A DNA stretch of 64,000 bases from Cytophagaceae bacterium ABcell3 (lineage in GTDB: Bacteria > Bacteroidota > Bacteroidia > Cytophagales > Cytophagaceae). The notes under the pieces were generated by a model. The model was given only the letters and a program-made list of their open reading frames with translations, made no database searches and was not told the DNA's origin. A program made the position numbers and the translations under genes. Where the stretch lies: positions 1,138,584 to 1,202,583 of the forward strand of contig CP133159.1 of the NCBI GenBank assembly GCA_030913385.1. Reading direction: 5' to 3'. Of this stretch, positions 55,301-64,000 are shown one piece after another (within the stretch, counting starts at the first letter, position 1; each line of letters begins with the position of its first letter).

Positions 55301-58300
55301 TTTTAAGTATGAAAACAGAACATGTTACAGGGAGTTCCCTTTTTCTGTTGGAATAAGCCCTGGACTTGAAGTTGCTTATGAGACAGTTTCTCCGTGTAAA
55401 ACAGACGAAGGCGGTGAAATTTCTTTAAATATTACCGGAGGGGTAAAGCCTTATTCAATAAACTGGTCTCATAGCATGGAAGAAAATACAGAACATGCTA
55501 GTAGCTTATCATCGGGTAAGTATGATGTAGTTGTAAAAGATAATAGTGGCTGCTCTGTTGGAGAAGAGATAGTACTATCAAAAACTAAACAAGAGTGTTC
55601 AGAGTGTGATAAAATAAAGATCTCTGTAGAGCGAGAACATATTTCTTGTTATGGACTAAAAGATGGTAAGATTACTGTACACGCAGGAACTAACACTGTC
55701 CCTCTTAATACCACTTGGCGCCAGGATGATCTTTTTTATTCCGATAATCTTAATATATCAGCACTTGATACAGGGCTTTATAGTTTGAGTGCACAATTTA
55801 AAGTAGAAGGGTTTACATGTGACTATACTAAGGATGTACGAGTAGAATCGCCTCAGGAACTTACAGTTAATGGACACTCTGTAGTTCAACCTTCTGGGCC
55901 TGGGTGTAAGGATGGTAGTGTTGCAGTTTTTGTAGAAGGGGGGACTCCTGACTATGAATTTACTTGGAGTGGATCATCGGAAAATATGTCAGAAATTAAG
56001 GGTATATCTGATGGTAATATTTCTGTTGATATTTTAGATCAGAATGGTTGTTCTGCAAATTTTCAAACTTCATTAAGCCCAGTCGGAAAAGAATGTAAAG
56101 AATGTGCCAACCTTAGTGTTGGAGAAGGGTCTGATAATATTACCTGCTACGGGTATAATGACGGTGCTGTTCAACTGAATGGTCTGTCTAATTATGAAGT
56201 GCAAAGTATACAGTGGTTTGGACCAAATGGCTTTACTTCATCTTCAGAAAAAATAGAAGGTCTTTCTAAGGGAGCTTATGAGGCAGTTGTAGATATTAAA
56301 ACCGGCACTGGAGTATGTCTTTACAATCCTGTGGTTGTTGTAACGGAGCCTAAAAACCTTAAACCATTTGTAAGAAAAAAAGCCCCTATTTGCAAGGGAG
56401 GGGCAAACGGGTGGATACTTCTTGACAATATCGGTGGTACAGCACCTATTCAGGTTACTTGGGAAAATAGAAAAGAAACATCTATACATTTAAACTCTAT
56501 CCCTTCAGGCACATATGCTTTCTCCTTAAAGGATGGTAACATGTGTAGCTATTCAGATATTGTTGATTTGGATGACAGTAAAAGGGCGGCTTGTAGAGAT
56601 TGCGATCTATATGATGTAAATTACTCTTTAAAAGAGCCTTCATGTTTTGGAGAAAGTAATGGTCGAATTGTGCTTAATTTTAAGCCAGGTGAAACTATTA
56701 AGGACTTGAAGTGGATATTTCCTGATGGCAGCACCTCTTTTGATAAGTCTATCTATGGTTTACGGGCAGGTAAATATGAATTAACTTTTAAGGTAATACT
56801 TGCTGATGGCCAAGAGTGTAAAAAAGAATATGACATTTACTTAAAAGAACCAAAGCAACTGCAAATTCAAACAGTAAGGGTAACACACCCTTCTATTGGC
56901 AAACAAAATGGAAGTGTTGCTGTACGGGTTTCGGGAGGAACTGGCTCGCTTAGAACATACTGGCCTTCTCTTTCCTATGTTGGGACTACAGCATCTGGTT
57001 TCGGGAAAGGGACACATTCGGTTATACTTAGCGATGAAAACAAATGTCGTACTTCTCGAGATTATACTTTAGATGAAAGTGAATCAGCTCCTGCTTGTCA
57101 AGATGTAATAGCAAACCTCCATAAGAAAGATATTACTTGTAGAAATGATCAAGGTGGTGAACTCCATTTGGAGTTAAAGAATCAGGACGAGGTCAACTAT
57201 ATTGAATGGATCGGCCCTGGTTATCAAAAAGAAGGCGTACGGTCTATTTATGGACTGCCTGCGGGTGAATACACTGTGAATATGGAGGTTGTTAAGAATG
57301 AAACTGTTTGCAACCTATCAAGAACTGAAGTATTAAATGCTGCCCCATCTGTTAATATAGACTTTAGGCTTGTTAATAACACATGTTCGGAATATCCAAA
57401 TGGGGAGGCTTATGCTATTGTTTCTGGGCTTAAATCACCTGCTACTTATGTTTGGGAAGAAAAGGTGGGCGACGTTTGGAATATGCTTCCTTCTAATAGT
57501 ATATCTCTGCATCACCTGAGAAGTGGCTTGTATAGGCTTAATGTATATGGAAGTGATGGATGTAGTGCTAATAAAACATTTAACATTGAGAAGGATGGCA
57601 ACGCTGGGTGTAACCCTTGTGATAACATTGTTTTACGGACAATCAGATCTGATAACAATTGTTATGGTGAAAGGGCAGGATCTGTTGAATTGTTTTATAC
57701 AGCGGGGACAGAGGTTAGCTCTATACAATGGAAGAAAGATGGTTCTTTGTATTCTGAAACCCAGCATATAGGGAATTTGGCTGAAGGGTTTTATGAACTT
57801 GACTTTGTGGCCATTATTGAAGATAGTACCTGCACGTATACTAGAGGTGTTCCTATTTATACGCCAGAACCTATTTCTGTGACTTATGCTGTTAATGATC
57901 CTGGTTGTGATGGCGAAGCCTATGGTAAGATTCAGTTGCTTTCTGAAGGTGGCACTGCTAATCATGAGTATTATTGGGGACTTTCTGGTGAAATTGCTTC
58001 TTTTAAATTCATTGATAGCCCTGGCTCATATGATTATTCTATAACTGATGGTAATGGATGTTTATATGAAAATTTTGTAAAGGTCAATAGCTTTAGCAAA
58101 AGCTGTCCTCCTGTATCTATAGGCATTACTGTAACACCTCCTTCTCCTCCCCAACAGAGCGATGATGAGGGGCCGGTAGTGACTTTAGTTTCCAGCTATC
58201 CACCTAATAGTACGGTGACTAACATTACATGGGAAACACCTACAGGAGAAACTATTTCTAATACTGATCAGCTCACTAATTGTGGTTCTGGTGTCTATGT

Positions 58301-61300
58301 GGTAACTGTTACTGTAGTTACAGATGACGGTGAGACATTTTCAGTTACAGAACAGTTTGTAATAGAGGAGGATTTGCCTGTAGGAGTACATGTGGGGAAT
58401 AACTCCAATAATAGCAATCCGACTCCGACGCCTGAAGGTGGTGATGGGAACCCTCCTTATGTTACCACTATAACTGCATGTAACACACGTGGCCCTGTTA
58501 ATATAACAGTTAATACTCCTACAGGAACTACTGGTGTAAGCCAAGAGTCTTCCTCTACATCTGATAATGATAACACTACTGTTACTGTTACTGATTCCAG
58601 ACCAAGTAATGGCTCTACAACTATCCCTCCTTATACTAACGCGCCAGCGGATGAGGATACTTGTGCTTCTGCTTATTTTAAACTTGGTTATGAAAATATT
58701 ACCTGTAGAGAGAAGGCCAATGGTGCTTTGCATGTAAGGTTGCCTGATGATGTAGAAAATGTCTCTTTTCATTCTGTCAAGTGGAGAAGAAATTCAAATA
58801 TTAATGAATTCTTTGGCTACGATAGTATAGACTTAAGCGGGCTTATGCCTGACAGGTATACAGCTGTGGTAGAGCTCGAAGTAGATGGTAAAGTGTGCCC
58901 TGAGCAGCAGCTTTCACATACACTTTATGAAGCTTTGCCTTTCCTTATATCATTTCAAATGACACCTGAGTCTTGTGAGCCAGGGCATGATGGAGTGCTT
59001 ATAGTTAAGACCAATAATGTCAACCGACCTTTTCAATATGAGTGGAGCCATACACCACTTAATACGGATACTGTAAGTGGTCTCACCTCTGCTTCTTATT
59101 ATGTATCGGTAAAAGACAACAATAACTGTACGGCATCAAAAAGTAAATTTGTTCGTAAGGAATCCTCTTCTTGTGGGTGTGACAATTTTGAATTCTCTGT
59201 TAAACCTCAAAATGTTACCTGTAAGGGACTGTCAAACGGTTCTGCTAAATTTAATTTACCTGAAGGAAGCGAACTGACATCTGCAAGATGGTTTAAGGAT
59301 AACGCTCCTATTCCAGACACAGAAGGGCTTGCCGAAATAGATGGCTTGAGCGGAGGTGTTTATAAAGTAGATGTTAATTTCAAATTTCAAGGGGTTTCTT
59401 GTTCTAAGGGGCAAACCTTCAGTATTACCGAACCGAAAGAGCTTACACTGAACCTGAATCCTACAAATACATCTGGGCTCGGATGTAACGATGGTATGTT
59501 GATTATCAGTGCTTCCGGTGGAAGTGGTATATTGCATTTTGAAGTTAATAATGAGGGGGTAACCCAAAACTCTCTTAAAGAGTTGTCCGCTGGAACATAT
59601 TATGTGACGGTTTCTGATACCAATGAATGCAAGAAAACTGACTATGCTGTTATTAAAGAAGGTAGTAAGGGTTGTGGCGTATGCGCTGACTTAGAAGAAC
59701 TGATTTCAGGTAAACTTATTTTATGTGACGCTGATGATATCGGCAAAGTAAATGTTAGCTTTTATAGTGAGGCTAATGGTCAAACCTATAATCCTCAAAT
59801 AACCTGGAGATACCCAGACCAGTCTGTTTATACTTCTAGTGAAGGCATTTCTAACCTTCAACCTGGCTTTTATCATTACGAGACGCAAGTGCTGTATGCG
59901 GGTGAAGTGTGCCCAATGGAAGATAGCGTTAGGGTAGTTCGAAGTGAACCATTGGTTCTCCAAGACTCTGTTACGCATGTCTCATGTGCAGATTTGTCTG
60001 TCAATGACGGAGAAATCAACGTTGATGTTTCTGGTGGCTCTGGCAGGTATTTCTATTACTGGAATAAATCTAAAGAATTTAGTAGGAAACCTTCAATGGG
60101 AGGTCTCGCACCAGGTGTTCATCATGTGTTGGTTAAGGATTCCTATAATTGCTCTATAAGCAAAGATGTTCTTGTAGAAAGGAATATGGGAGGCGAATGT
60201 GGGCCTTGTGCTTTTTTCCCAGTGGAGGTTTCTAGTGTTAGCCCAGATTGTGAGACTGGCTCAAATGGGGAGATTATTGTCAATCTAAATGGTTTGGATC
60301 CATCTGGGATTGATATTAAGTGGGATTACCCAATTAGTAGGACTGGAGACAAAAGGATACGCAATCTGGATATTGGTGAGTATAGTGTTACTGTTTCTGA
60401 TGATAGCACTGGGTGTTCTTTGTTCAAAAATATTTCCCTTGACATACCTGAAGTGTTTATTTATGTACCTGAGGAATTTGATGAATTGGGAGAGCAGATT
60501 TATGTAAAAGATGTTAGTTCATGTGATGCAAATGATGGGGAAATAGATTTGACAGGTAAGATTCTCGCATTTGACCTTGATGATAACCCTCTCAATTTTA
60601 TCCCTCAGGGAGAAAATGATTTTGTGGTGACGGATCCTGATTACTGCCAGGTGATCTGGTATGATGAGAATGAAGAAAATGTTCTTGGTACTGGGCCTAA
60701 GTTAAGCAATCTTGCTCCTGGCGTTTATAATGCAGATATTATATGTGGAAGTGCTGAGCAGGGCAACTCTTCATGTACTGATTACGAATTTGAAGTAGGG
60801 GGAGGTATTTATGCCTATGTGGATGCTGACGAGTATTTATGCGAAGGGGAAATCCTTGAATTATTTATAGAAACAAATGCGGGAGAAGATAGCGATTGTG
60901 AGGACTGTGTTTATTGGGAATCGCCTTCAGGCCAGAGAGTTTATTCTGAGTATGCTGCTTTTGAAAATCCTGAAGCGGGTGTATATAAAGTGTTTGCTAC
61001 CCTCGAAACCTCTGAAGAACTTTGTGAACATGAGGAAAGTGTTAACATTACGATTAGCCCTAAGCCTGTGTTGGCTTACACAGCACAGCATAATGTTTGC
61101 GCCGAAGAGGAAATTATAGCTGAGGTCGAAACCGATATACCATCTACTTTCCACTGGGAAAATGTTCCTGGATTATCTTCCAGAATTATTAACAACCCTG
61201 TTATAGTTCCTGAAACTAGTGCTTCCTATGGGTTTGAAGCTACTGCTATAGGGACTGGATGCGTCACTGAAGGAAGCATTGCGGTTAGTGTTAAACAGAA

Positions 61301-64000
61301 CCCAGAAGTGAATGTTGCTCAAAATGTTAATGCATGTTATGACGGTGAGGTGCAATTAAGCGCTTCTGGAGGGGCTTCGTACGCTTGGTCTCCTCAGAAC
61401 ATGCTTAACAATGCATCTATTTCTAACCCTATAGCGAAACTTACATCTAATCAGGTTTTTACTGTAAGTATAACAGGCGGCAATGGGTGTGTAGTAGAAA
61501 GGGATGTTAACGTAAATGTATACCCTGCATTTAACCCTGTGGCTGAGGTAGTATTTAATGCGTGTCTTGATGATGGTTTTCAATTAATAGTTACCGAAGG
61601 CCAATCATATAGGTGGTCCCCTTCAGAAAGCTTAAGTGCTGATAATATTAGAAACCCTGTTCACATTGGCTTCTCTAGTGAAAACTATTCGGTAGAGGTG
61701 ACCAACAGTAATAATTGTATGGCTGTGGCTACTGTAGAGGTGCCAACCCTGCAAATGCCGAGTGCAGGTGATGATGTGCCGGTTTGTTATGGTGAAGCTG
61801 CTCAGCTTGAAGGAAAAAATGCAGTTAGCTATAACTGGTCACCTGCGGCGGGATTAAACAATCCTAATATTGCCAACCCTTCTGTTAATGTATCTTCAAA
61901 TGTTACCTATACTTTAAGGGCGACAGATGCATATGGTTGTGTAAGGCAAGATGAGGTTACGGTAATTTTTGATGCGAAATGTAGGTGTGAAGGAGGAGAG
62001 TCGCCTGCTATTGCTTGGACTGGAAAAGGAGGAAACTCTAACTGGAATAACCCTCTAAACTGGTATCCCGAAACTGTTCCGTCTGCTGAAAGTAATGTGG
62101 TTATTAAATATGAGGTTGCTTTACCTGGTGAAGGTGAGGATAATGTATATACCGTATCTACTTTCCCTGTGCTTTCTGAAAATATTCATATAAAGGATCT
62201 TTGTATGATGGGTGGTAGCCTGAATTTAAATGGGCGACAGTTTACTGTAAATGGAAATGGTACCTATACAGGAGGGGTAGTAAAAGGTGATGGCGAATTT
62301 CTGATGAAAAACAATAGCCAAGGACAGAGTGCATTCTTTGCTGGTACTAGATTTGAATCAGTAATTAAAGTCGAAGAGTGTCCTTCTATTTACCTTAATG
62401 GTTCTGAATTTGCCACATATACCTATCTTGAGCAGAAAGGAAGTGCTAAGGTAGAGTCAAAAGGTAATAATAAGTTCTCAGGAGAAACTTTCCTCGTAAA
62501 TTCAGGTACAGGAGACTGGTACTTGTCCTCTATGCCACAGGCTGACCCTGATGTGTATGAGGGCGAAGTTACATTCCAACAGAAATCATCGGGGAAAATT
62601 TATCCAACTGCGCTTAATAGAGACTATTATAAAGGCAATATCTACCTTGTAAATTCTGATATTACATTTGGTAAACGTGGAGGTGAAGTTGTAATAAGCG
62701 GGCTTACCAACCAATCTTTAGAAGCAGAAGACCTTGATGGATACCCTTCTTCTGTGGCCAACTTCTCTAATCTGTATTTAGAGAAAGCTGTCAATAACTC
62801 CTTGAATAAGTTTTATATCAGTGTTCCTGCTTATATAGGTTTGGGTGCTTCTCCAGGTAAGCTCAAGCTGGAAAAAGGAAATATAGTAACTAATACTGAT
62901 GCTGTTTTGACAGTCTCTAGACCATCTACCATTTCAGGTTATAGTAGAAATAGTTTCATAGAAGGTCCTGTTAAAAAAATTGCTACCAATAGATTTGAGT
63001 TTCCTCTTGGAAAAGACCAGCAATACAATCCTTTGACTGTACAGGCCTCCATGCAGCATGACTATCTTGTAGAATTTGTTGGAGAGCCTAAAACGGGTGT
63101 TTATTTGGGTGAGAACAACGAAATCAAGAGTGTGAGTGAATGTGAGCACTTTAAAGTGTCCGCAGACTATGACGAAGCTTTCATTGCCACACTTGGGTTT
63201 GACAGACGTTCATGTGACATACTCAATAATCTTTCTCTTATGAGGGTAGCTGTGGCTGCTGGCCAGGATTGGGTAAGTCTTGGAAACGACTTTCACACCG
63301 GATCAAAAGGCTCTGGTGGTGCTATCAAAGCCCAACTTTCGCCGGCCTATGCAGACTGGAATTTGGATCAAAACTATTTGGCCCTAGGTTCTGTCGTAAT
63401 TCCTGGAGAGGAAAGTCCAACTGGATTCTCTTTCAATAACTATGGTGTTAAGGTAAATGTCGGGGATGGATATAGTCTTAATGTTTATGGAAACGTACTG
63501 AATGAACAAAGGGTGAGTGGTAGCTTAGCTGCTGATGAAGACCAAGGCAGGTTCAAAAATGAAGGTACCATTATAGTTGAAAGTGACTGGACTAACAATG
63601 CAGAAAACCTTGTCTTTGCTAACATTGATGATGAAAACCTCCCGCAGCATGGCCTGGTGATTCTCGACGGTAATGCCCAGCGCCTGAGAGGCCGCAATGC
63701 AACCCAGTTTTACCACCTATATACACAAGGTAATGGGATCAAAAGCATGTTTGCTGACGTAAGTGTCAATGGCTTGCTTCGCTTGAACAATGTTGAACTG
63801 GCTACAAGAAATAAGATACTTCATATTAATACGTCCCAATATGATGCCATAGAAAGGGATGAAATAGGAGATAGAGGATTTATATCTAGTAGGAAAGATG
63901 GCTTCCTCAAGAGGGATATAATGGATGATAATATGAATGATTATCTGTTCCCTGTAGGCTCAGGTTACCTTTACCGTCCTCTGTATCTAAGCCCACTTAG
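52302..64000 (+). CDS. giant SprB-like adhesin, 3' end outside window
   Basis: An open frame of 3,899 complete codons from ATG 52302 to the window edge with no stop at any point I sampled (about a dozen positions every 1 kb, all in frame and coherent). It starts with a signal peptide (MNPFRLLFIVLSVVFIAEVS, then AQDC). The body is Cys-rich SprB-type repeats: ITCYG-NDG, W-gPnG, L--G-Y-v-v-D--gC, each half of about 80 residues. Two beta-helix-like modules are inserted in the first repeats (52500-53300 and 53820-54685). Ten two-part repeats with a period near 500 bases follow at 55091-60200, then PKD-like modules with YxWSP (for example NAVSYNWSPAAGLNNPNIAN), then GNSNWNNPLNWYPETVPSA near 62030 and a strand-rich region to FPVGSGYLYRPLYL at the edge. 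In SprB relatives such a region precedes a gliding-motility C-terminal domain that directs T9SS export. It is probably a mobile surface adhesin or a large T9SS-exported filament. Confidence 0.9.
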   Translation, partial: MNPFRLLFIVLSVVFIAEVSAQDCSLNYSIEKTNTTCLTGSDGSIEITPVLPNSGSCLSAENAPADMCSEGTEIRENKYYQISSGEHLRIPEDFEFTGGIMVNGGTLTICGSAHIQDIELLHGQVFITGTLYTDHLNASDNFGGIKNYGQIVVKYGGGFSSVLENHGSITVNEIFNVHQAGRLDNYASMYVGGLGNNGLVRNYNNLEFLKGTMYINQGSKLENYCKIIVKENFEINSVVDNKGQIVVESRTRVNSGASLNLFKGAYLKTKDIEVNAAINSENEGCALLEVTSESVINWGASVHSNIFYCDVNGVETNHPNIELNLNCECPYVNNSQQTIEDFTFLWHQFPELGSVNYVENLSVGTYNITISDGNCSRDVSVFVPGPNNPIRISAITTPNLCSETSTGRAEFSVSGGSSEYQYSFNGNASNSLIYENLSGGSYVFKVTDSEGCVAEKRISIYEGDEIEIKVEVTDESCEDAGDGEVTLSVNSELCGEADGENGENGKGCYEGGLPDSDACLAGCHKVFSGENNYALSGSEKACIKDLFTGNVDFVNGNNVLNVCGVANFNHIVLKRKDKIINYGVLNVISIKLDRPDAEIINYGEINYSGDLNIEAFVTNYGTINGSVGNLNVESIGKLENYGSITVAGSFHNNQGFFQNEGPLNLGNSLICNGSSVFVNTCNITVAKRFIIHDNSVFENYGVVSGVNETFFSPLSQFVVHPGSELSTSSINLNRCTIVNEGASCGKITSSTTVFDSPVFNGKIYFCDLNNTIELDNGHTFLNGAKFECECLGSEEEPEPDQSEGEFVWDDGYVGKTRSGLKAGTYSVSLSCGECSASESFEVKTKSDFSAEAKVTNESCKGKMDGKLEAIVSGFDFDDVYQVYWTTPKGQVLDGEEVYDLEAGLYSLKVVNDHGCTFLKEDIEVGYDDEACFSDCLNARAEISSDNVSCGQLDNGKAFLNLKSENHSVSETYWYDIDGEVIGRSLSVNNLRPGDYLNKTYFKYENRTCYREFPFSVGISPGLEVAYETVSPCKTDEGGEISLNITGGVKPYSINWSHSMEENTEHASSLSSGKYDVVVKDNSGCSVGEEIVLSKTKQECSECDKIKISVEREHISCYGLKDGKITVHAGTNTVPLNTTWRQDDLFYSDNLNISALDTGLYSLSAQFKVEGFTCDYTKDVRVESPQELTVNGHSVVQPSGPGCKDGSVAVFVEGGTPDYEFTWSGSSENMSEIKGISDGNISVDILDQNGCSANFQTSLSPVGKECKECANLSVGEGSDNITCYGYNDGAVQLNGLSNYEVQSIQWFGPNGFTSSSEKIEGLSKGAYEAVVDIKTGTGVCLYNPVVVVTEPKNLKPFVRKKAPICKGGANGWILLDNIGGTAPIQVTWENRKETSIHLNSIPSGTYAFSLKDGNMCSYSDIVDLDDSKRAACRDCDLYDVNYSLKEPSCFGESNGRIVLNFKPGETIKDLKWIFPDGSTSFDKSIYGLRAGKYELTFKVILADGQECKKEYDIYLKEPKQLQIQTVRVTHPSIGKQNGSVAVRVSGGTGSLRTYWPSLSYVGTTASGFGKGTHSVILSDENKCRTSRDYTLDESESAPACQDVIANLHKKDITCRNDQGGELHLELKNQDEVNYIEWIGPGYQKEGVRSIYGLPAGEYTVNMEVVKNETVCNLSRTEVLNAAPSVNIDFRLVNNTCSEYPNGEAYAIVSGLKSPATYVWEEKVGDVWNMLPSNSISLHHLRSGLYRLNVYGSDGCSANKTFNIEKDGNAGCNPCDNIVLRTIRSDNNCYGERAGSVELFYTAGTEVSSIQWKKDGSLYSETQHIGNLAEGFYELDFVAIIEDSTCTYTRGVPIYTPEPISVTYAVNDPGCDGEAYGKIQLLSEGGTANHEYYWGLSGEIASFKFIDSPGSYDYSITDGNGCLYENFVKVNSFSKSCPPVSIGITVTPPSPPQQSDDEGPVVTLVSSYPPNSTVTNITWETPTGETISNTDQLTNCGSGVYVVTVTVVTDDGETFSVTEQFVIEEDLPVGVHVGNNSNNSNPTPTPEGGDGNPPYVTTITACNTRGPVNITVNTPTGTTGVSQESSSTSDNDNTTVTVTDSRPSNGSTTIPPYTNAPADEDTCASAYFKLGYENITCREKANGALHVRLPDDVENVSFHSVKWRRNSNINEFFGYDSIDLSGLMPDRYTAVVELEVDGKVCPEQQLSHTLYEALPFLISFQMTPESCEPGHDGVLIVKTNNVNRPFQYEWSHTPLNTDTVSGLTSASYYVSVKDNNNCTASKSKFVRKESSSCGCDNFEFSVKPQNVTCKGLSNGSAKFNLPEGSELTSARWFKDNAPIPDTEGLAEIDGLSGGVYKVDVNFKFQGVSCSKGQTFSITEPKELTLNLNPTNTSGLGCNDGMLIISASGGSGILHFEVNNEGVTQNSLKELSAGTYYVTVSDTNECKKTDYAVIKEGSKGCGVCADLEELISGKLILCDADDIGKVNVSFYSEANGQTYNPQITWRYPDQSVYTSSEGISNLQPGFYHYETQVLYAGEVCPMEDSVRVVRSEPLVLQDSVTHVSCADLSVNDGEINVDVSGGSGRYFYYWNKSKEFSRKPSMGGLAPGVHHVLVKDSYNCSISKDVLVERNMGGECGPCAFFPVEVSSVSPDCETGSNGEIIVNLNGLDPSGIDIKWDYPISRTGDKRIRNLDIGEYSVTVSDDSTGCSLFKNISLDIPEVFIYVPEEFDELGEQIYVKDVSSCDANDGEIDLTGKILAFDLDDNPLNFIPQGENDFVVTDPDYCQVIWYDENEENVLGTGPKLSNLAPGVYNADIICGSAEQGNSSCTDYEFEVGGGIYAYVDADEYLCEGEILELFIETNAGEDSDCEDCVYWESPSGQRVYSEYAAFENPEAGVYKVFATLETSEELCEHEESVNITISPKPVLAYTAQHNVCAEEEIIAEVETDIPSTFHWENVPGLSSRIINNPVIVPETSASYGFEATAIGTGCVTEGSIAVSVKQNPEVNVAQNVNACYDGEVQLSASGGASYAWSPQNMLNNASISNPIAKLTSNQVFTVSITGGNGCVVERDVNVNVYPAFNPVAEVVFNACLDDGFQLIVTEGQSYRWSPSESLSADNIRNPVHIGFSSENYSVEVTNSNNCMAVATVEVPTLQMPSAGDDVPVCYGEAAQLEGKNAVSYNWSPAAGLNNPNIANPSVNVSSNVTYTLRATDAYGCVRQDEVTVIFDAKCRCEGGESPAIAWTGKGGNSNWNNPLNWYPETVPSAESNVVIKYEVALPGEGEDNVYTVSTFPVLSENIHIKDLCMMGGSLNLNGRQFTVNGNGTYTGGVVKGDGEFLMKNNSQGQSAFFAGTRFESVIKVEECPSIYLNGSEFATYTYLEQKGSAKVESKGNNKFSGETFLVNSGTGDWYLSSMPQADPDVYEGEVTFQQKSSGKIYPTALNRDYYKGNIYLVNSDITFGKRGGEVVISGLTNQSLEAEDLDGYPSSVANFSNLYLEKAVNNSLNKFYISVPAYIGLGASPGKLKLEKGNIVTNTDAVLTVSRPSTISGYSRNSFIEGPVKKIATNRFEFPLGKDQQYNPLTVQASMQHDYLVEFVGEPKTGVYLGENNEIKSVSECEHFKVSADYDEAFIATLGFDRRSCDILNNLSLMRVAVAAGQDWVSLGNDFHTGSKGSGGAIKAQLSPAYADWNLDQNYLALGSVVIPGEESPTGFSFNNYGVKVNVGDGYSLNVYGNVLNEQRVSGSLAADEDQGRFKNEGTIIVESDWTNNAENLVFANIDDENLPQHGLVILDGNAQRLRGRNATQFYHLYTQGNGIKSMFADVSVNGLLRLNNVELATRNKILHINTSQYDAIERDEIGDRGFISSRKDGFLKRDIMDDNMNDYLFPVGSGYLYRPLYLSPL
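52500..53300 (+). other. beta-helix-like module 1 inserted in the first SprB-type repeat
   Basis: About 265 codons of short regular strands of the type GGIKNYGQIVVKYGGG, VLENHGSITVNEIFN, LDNYASMYVGG, with N-Y-G turns every 17-22 residues, bounded by cysteines (MCSEGTEI and CECPYV). It interrupts the sequence between GSIEITPVLPNSGSC and FLWHQFPELGSVNYVENLS, which together make one SprB-type half repeat. Confidence 0.65.
53820..54685 (+). other. beta-helix-like module 2 inserted in a second SprB-type repeat
   Basis: About 285 codons with the same turn pattern as module 1: KIINYGVLNVISIKL, EIINYGEINYSGDL, VTNYGTINGSVGN, LENYGSITVAGSFHN, FQNEGPLNLGNS. It ends in KFECECLGSEEEPEPD, matching the CECPYV end of module 1. 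It interrupts a repeat between EVTLSVNSELCGE and EFVWDDGYVGKTRSGLKAG. The two modules look like diverged copies of one insertion design. Confidence 0.65.
55091..60200 (+). repeat. ten diverged SprB-type double repeats, period about 500 bases
   Basis: Each unit ends and begins at a CxxC-like pair: near 55091, 55590, 56096, 56592, 57095, 57609, 58103, 58660, 59170, 59672 and 60197. A unit holds two Ig-like halves, the first with C-G---G-i-l and W-gP, the second with G--pC-dG---v-v-GG---y-W and a closing D-n-C. DNA similarity between units is low although the protein plan is constant. One unit (58103-58660) is replaced by a Pro/Ser/Thr-rich stretch. Confidence 0.75.

Noticed and set aside
55091-60200. 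Relation between the ~500-base adhesin repeats and the 490-base array
   Set aside because: The similar period is coincidental: the adhesin repeats are diverged protein repeats with no DNA similarity to the array units.
52302-64000. Many small antisense ORFs in the adhesin region (for example 58341-58772 and 59256-59567)
   Set aside because: They are shadows of the continuous, compositionally coherent adhesin frame.

Overview
The window comes from an AT-rich member of the Bacteroidota, most likely a gliding member of the Cytophagales. The grounds are a complete porP-gldK-gldL-gldM-gldN locus (type IX secretion and gliding motor), a T9SS C-terminal sorting domain on a secreted protein, PorE-like and PorW/SprE-like lipoproteins, a SprB-like giant adhesin, an ATP synthase operon without atpD/atpC, and the general lack of Shine-Dalgarno sequences. 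No rRNA is present, so the species cannot be named.

Layout. 0-9.1 kb: a partial DUF2007 gene, a CPBP protease, dusB, a DUF2971 protein, two paralogous small barrel-like proteins, a secreted M1 peptidase, a fibronectin-III protein with a T9SS sorting domain and a TerB-like hypothetical. 9.2-15.1 kb: hemW, a BamA/TamA-like outer-membrane protein, a WecA/TagO-type glycosyl-1-phosphate transferase, a DUF4271 membrane protein and hemD. 15.2-21.0 kb: porP/sprF and gldKLMN, closed by a strong terminator. 21.0-27.0 kb: no credible gene; ten near-identical tandem copies of a ~490 bp hairpin-rich unit, flanked on both sides by short REP-like repeats. 27.0-33.8 kb (minus strand): uvrC, a class A penicillin-binding protein and a TPR lipoprotein resembling PorW/SprE. 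33.9-40.8 kb: a LytM-like protein that has lost all its zinc ligands, a bactofilin, then atpZ, a small membrane protein, atpB, atpE, atpF, atpH, atpA and atpG. 40.8-47.7 kb: a UbiA-like membrane protein, purM, a PorE-like OmpA lipoprotein, and a three-gene unit of Fe-S electron-transfer proteins plus a small conserved protein. 47.75 kb: tRNA-Phe(GAA), followed by 1.2 kb of non-coding DNA with small palindromes. 49.1-64.0 kb: three tandem secreted proteins with a phage tail-collar/short-tail-fibre-like region, followed within 10 bases by a giant cysteine-rich SprB-like ORF that starts at 52302 and is still open at the window end (more than 3,899 codons).

How it fits together. GldL/GldM is the proton-driven motor of T9SS and gliding, GldK/GldN its periplasmic ring, and PorP, PorE and PorW/SprE type proteins attach the machine to the outer membrane and peptidoglycan. 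The FnIII protein is a probable T9SS substrate and the giant ORF a probable T9SS-exported mobile adhesin. The most interesting candidate system is the 49.1-64 kb locus, where collar-type proteins with HxH clusters are coupled to a SprB-like adhesin whose first repeats carry inserted beta-helix-like modules. The second is the young 490 bp repeat array directly behind the motility motor operon.
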